From Candidatus Zixiibacteriota bacterium (lineage in GTDB: Bacteria; Zixibacteria; MSB-5A5; GN15; JAAZOE01): a DNA stretch of 8,121 nucleotides. The stretch spans positions 1-8,121 of the forward strand of contig JAAZOE010000244.1 of the NCBI GenBank assembly GCA_012797915.1. The letters run 5' to 3'. Under the pieces are notes generated by a model that did not search any database, was not told where the DNA came from, and was given only the letters and a program-made list of their open reading frames with translations. Made by a program: the position numbers and the translations under genes. Of this stretch, positions 7,150 through 8,121 are shown one piece after another (positions within the stretch are counted from its first letter, which is position 1; every line of letters begins with the position of its first letter).

Positions 7150-7247
7150 TCCGCCATTCGGAAACGCCGGAGCTTGACGGCAGGAGTTCAAAGAAGCGAG
7201 GCAAGGCAGGGTAAGGTTGATCGGTCGTCTCAGGGAGGAGTGGTACC

Positions 7248-7859
7248 ATGAATGACCGGGTGCGTCTGGCCGTGTTCATTTCCGGTTCCGGGAGCAACCT
7301 GCAGAGCATCATCGACCGGTGCGCCGACGGAACCATTCCGGCGGAAGTGGCGTTGGTGGTGTCCAGCAGTCCAGAGGCGTACGGCCTGGTGCGGGCCGAA
7401 CAGGCGGGGATCGAAGGGGTCGTGTATCGGCGCAAGGATTTCCCCGACGGCCAGGCGGCCGACGAGCACCTGCTGAGCCTTTTGGAAAGCCATCGGATCG
7501 ACCTGATCGCGCTGGCCGGATATCTGAAGATGGTCGCGCCGGCGGTCATCACCCGCTATCGGGGGAAAATCGTCAATATCCACCCGGGGCTTCTGCCCAA
7601 ATACGGCGGCAAAGGGATGTACGGACATTTCGTCCATGAGGCGGTGGTCAAGGCCAAGGAGAAGGAAACGGGGGTGACGATTCACGTCGTTGATGAAATT
7701 TACGATCACGGGGCGATTTTGGCCTGTGAAAAGGTGCCGGTCTTTCCGGAGGACACGCCGGATGAGCTGGCCAGGCGAGTCTTGAAAGTGGAGCACGTGC
7801 TGTATCCCCGCGTGCTGAAGGAACTGTCGGAAAAAATTGCGAAGGAAAAATCATCATGA
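7248..7859 (+). CDS. purN: Phosphoribosylglycinamide formyltransferase (GART)
   Basis: PurN transfers a formyl group from 10-formyl-tetrahydrofolate to GAR, the third step of purine synthesis, in the cytosol. The 203 residues are near the usual length (E. coli 212). The phosphate-binding loop is ISGSGSNLQ (11-19). The catalytic residues are Asn110 and His112 in VNIHPGLLPKYGG, His146 in VTIHVVD, and Asp153 in YDHGAIL, corresponding to Asn106, His108, His137 and Asp144 of E. coli. The segment KYGGKGMYGHFVHEAV (118-133) differs from the proteobacterial form and resembles PurN of Bacteroidota and relatives. The ATG at 7248 is preceded by a strong GGGAGGAG (7233-7240) at good spacing. The stop overlaps the purC start as ATGA (7856-7859), which points to one operon with translational coupling. 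A promoter candidate lies about 120 nt upstream. Confidence 0.95.
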   Translation: MNDRVRLAVFISGSGSNLQSIIDRCADGTIPAEVALVVSSSPEAYGLVRAEQAGIEGVVYRRKDFPDGQAADEHLLSLLESHRIDLIALAGYLKMVAPAVITRYRGKIVNIHPGLLPKYGGKGMYGHFVHEAVVKAKEKETGVTIHVVDEIYDHGAILACEKVPVFPEDTPDELARRVLKVEHVLYPRVLKELSEKIAKEKSS

Positions 7860-8121
7860 AGGAAGTGCAGACGACGCAGATAACGGAATATCCGCTGTTT
7901 TCGCGCGGCAAGGTGCGCGATGTGTATGACCTCGGCGACCGATTGCTGATTATCGCCACCGACCGCCTGTCGGCGTTCGATGTCGTGCTGTCCAATGGGA
8001 TTCCGGGGCGGGGAGTGATGTTGACGGCCGTGTCAGTGTTCTGGTTCGATTTCCTGAAGGATATTGTCCCCAGCCATCTGATCACTTCCGACATTGCGCA
8101 GTTTCCGGCCGACCTTCAGAA
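7856..8121 (+). CDS. purC: SAICAR synthase (3' end outside window)
   Basis: PurC joins aspartate to CAIR using ATP to give SAICAR in purine synthesis. Only the first 88 codons are present and the frame is open to the window end. Diagnostic N-terminal motifs are RGKVRDVYDL (17-26), a nucleotide-binding strand and loop, ATDRLSAFDV (34-43), and the following NGIPGRG (47-53) and FWFDFL segment (62-67). This pattern fits the longer, roughly 290-310 residue PurC form found in Bacteroidota and in yeast Ade1, not the roughly 240-residue E. coli form, although the missing part would have to confirm that. The ATG at 7856 overlaps the purN stop by 4 nt and has GAAGGA at 7841-7846. Confidence 0.93.
   Translation, partial: MKEVQTTQITEYPLFSRGKVRDVYDLGDRLLIIATDRLSAFDVVLSNGIPGRGVMLTAVSVFWFDFLKDIVPSHLITSDIAQFPADLQ

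Larger units (their letters stand above)
7014..7247. other. 234-nt spacer without a recognised gene
   Basis: I find no tRNA, riboswitch or convincing gene here. A 26-codon + strand frame (7024-7104, TGA stop) has no good ribosome site and an arginine-rich, unconvincing product. A 70-codon - strand frame (6979-7191) crosses the end of the preceding gene and resembles no family I know. The right half contains the candidate purN promoter and an inverted repeat. The left half is GC-rich, unlike the AT-rich spacer before glnA, and could be a decayed gene or an intergenic repeat unit. Confidence 0.5.

Noticed and set aside
7024..7214. Open frame containing one TGA (7102-7104), a possible small selenoprotein
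   Set aside because: There is no ribosome site, no redox motif such as CxxU, the product is arginine-rich and low in hydrophobic residues, and the frame overlaps the promoter and inverted repeat before purN.

Overview
This window comes from a GC-rich bacterium that decodes UGA as selenocysteine. All recognisable genes lie on the + strand, and most are housekeeping genes with close full-length matches to known families. The bacterial-type SelA/SelB pair, a glutamine synthetase of the I-alpha type, and PurN/PurC variants of the kind common in Bacteroidota and related phyla suggest an uncultured lineage near the FCB superphylum. That placement is an impression from motifs, not a phylogeny. I did not find a mobile element, CRISPR array, rRNA or tRNA.

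Region 1 (1-4635) is a tight block. It holds the 3' part of selA (5' end outside the window), complete selB starting 2 nt after the selA stop, and a YtcJ-type amidohydrolase whose start codon lies 20 nt inside the 3' end of selB. SelA converts Ser-tRNA(Sec) to Sec-tRNA(Sec) and SelB delivers it to UGA codons. The amidohydrolase appears translationally coupled to them, but its substrate is unknown. Neither selC nor selD is in the window.

Region 2 (4636-4821) is a clearly more AT-rich, 186-nt intergenic interval. It carries a bulged hairpin just after the amidohydrolase stop, a sigma70-like promoter, a weaker sigma54-like motif and an 8-bp inverted repeat bracketing the promoter. It most likely ends the sel block and controls glnA.

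Region 3 (4822-7013) holds glnA (glutamine synthetase) and, after 83 nt, an alpha/beta-hydrolase with a complete Ser-Asp-His triad. Region 4 (7014-7247) is a 234-nt spacer with a good sigma70-like promoter overlapped by an inverted repeat. Region 5 (7248-8121) is the start of a purine operon: purN, then purC with an ATGA stop/start overlap, the latter cut by the window end. glnA and the pur genes are linked metabolically, since glutamine is the amide donor in early purine synthesis, but they appear to be separate transcription units.

I see no convincing undescribed system. The observations most worth a second look are the coupling of an amidohydrolase to selAB and the symmetric elements around the two promoters upstream of glnA and purN.
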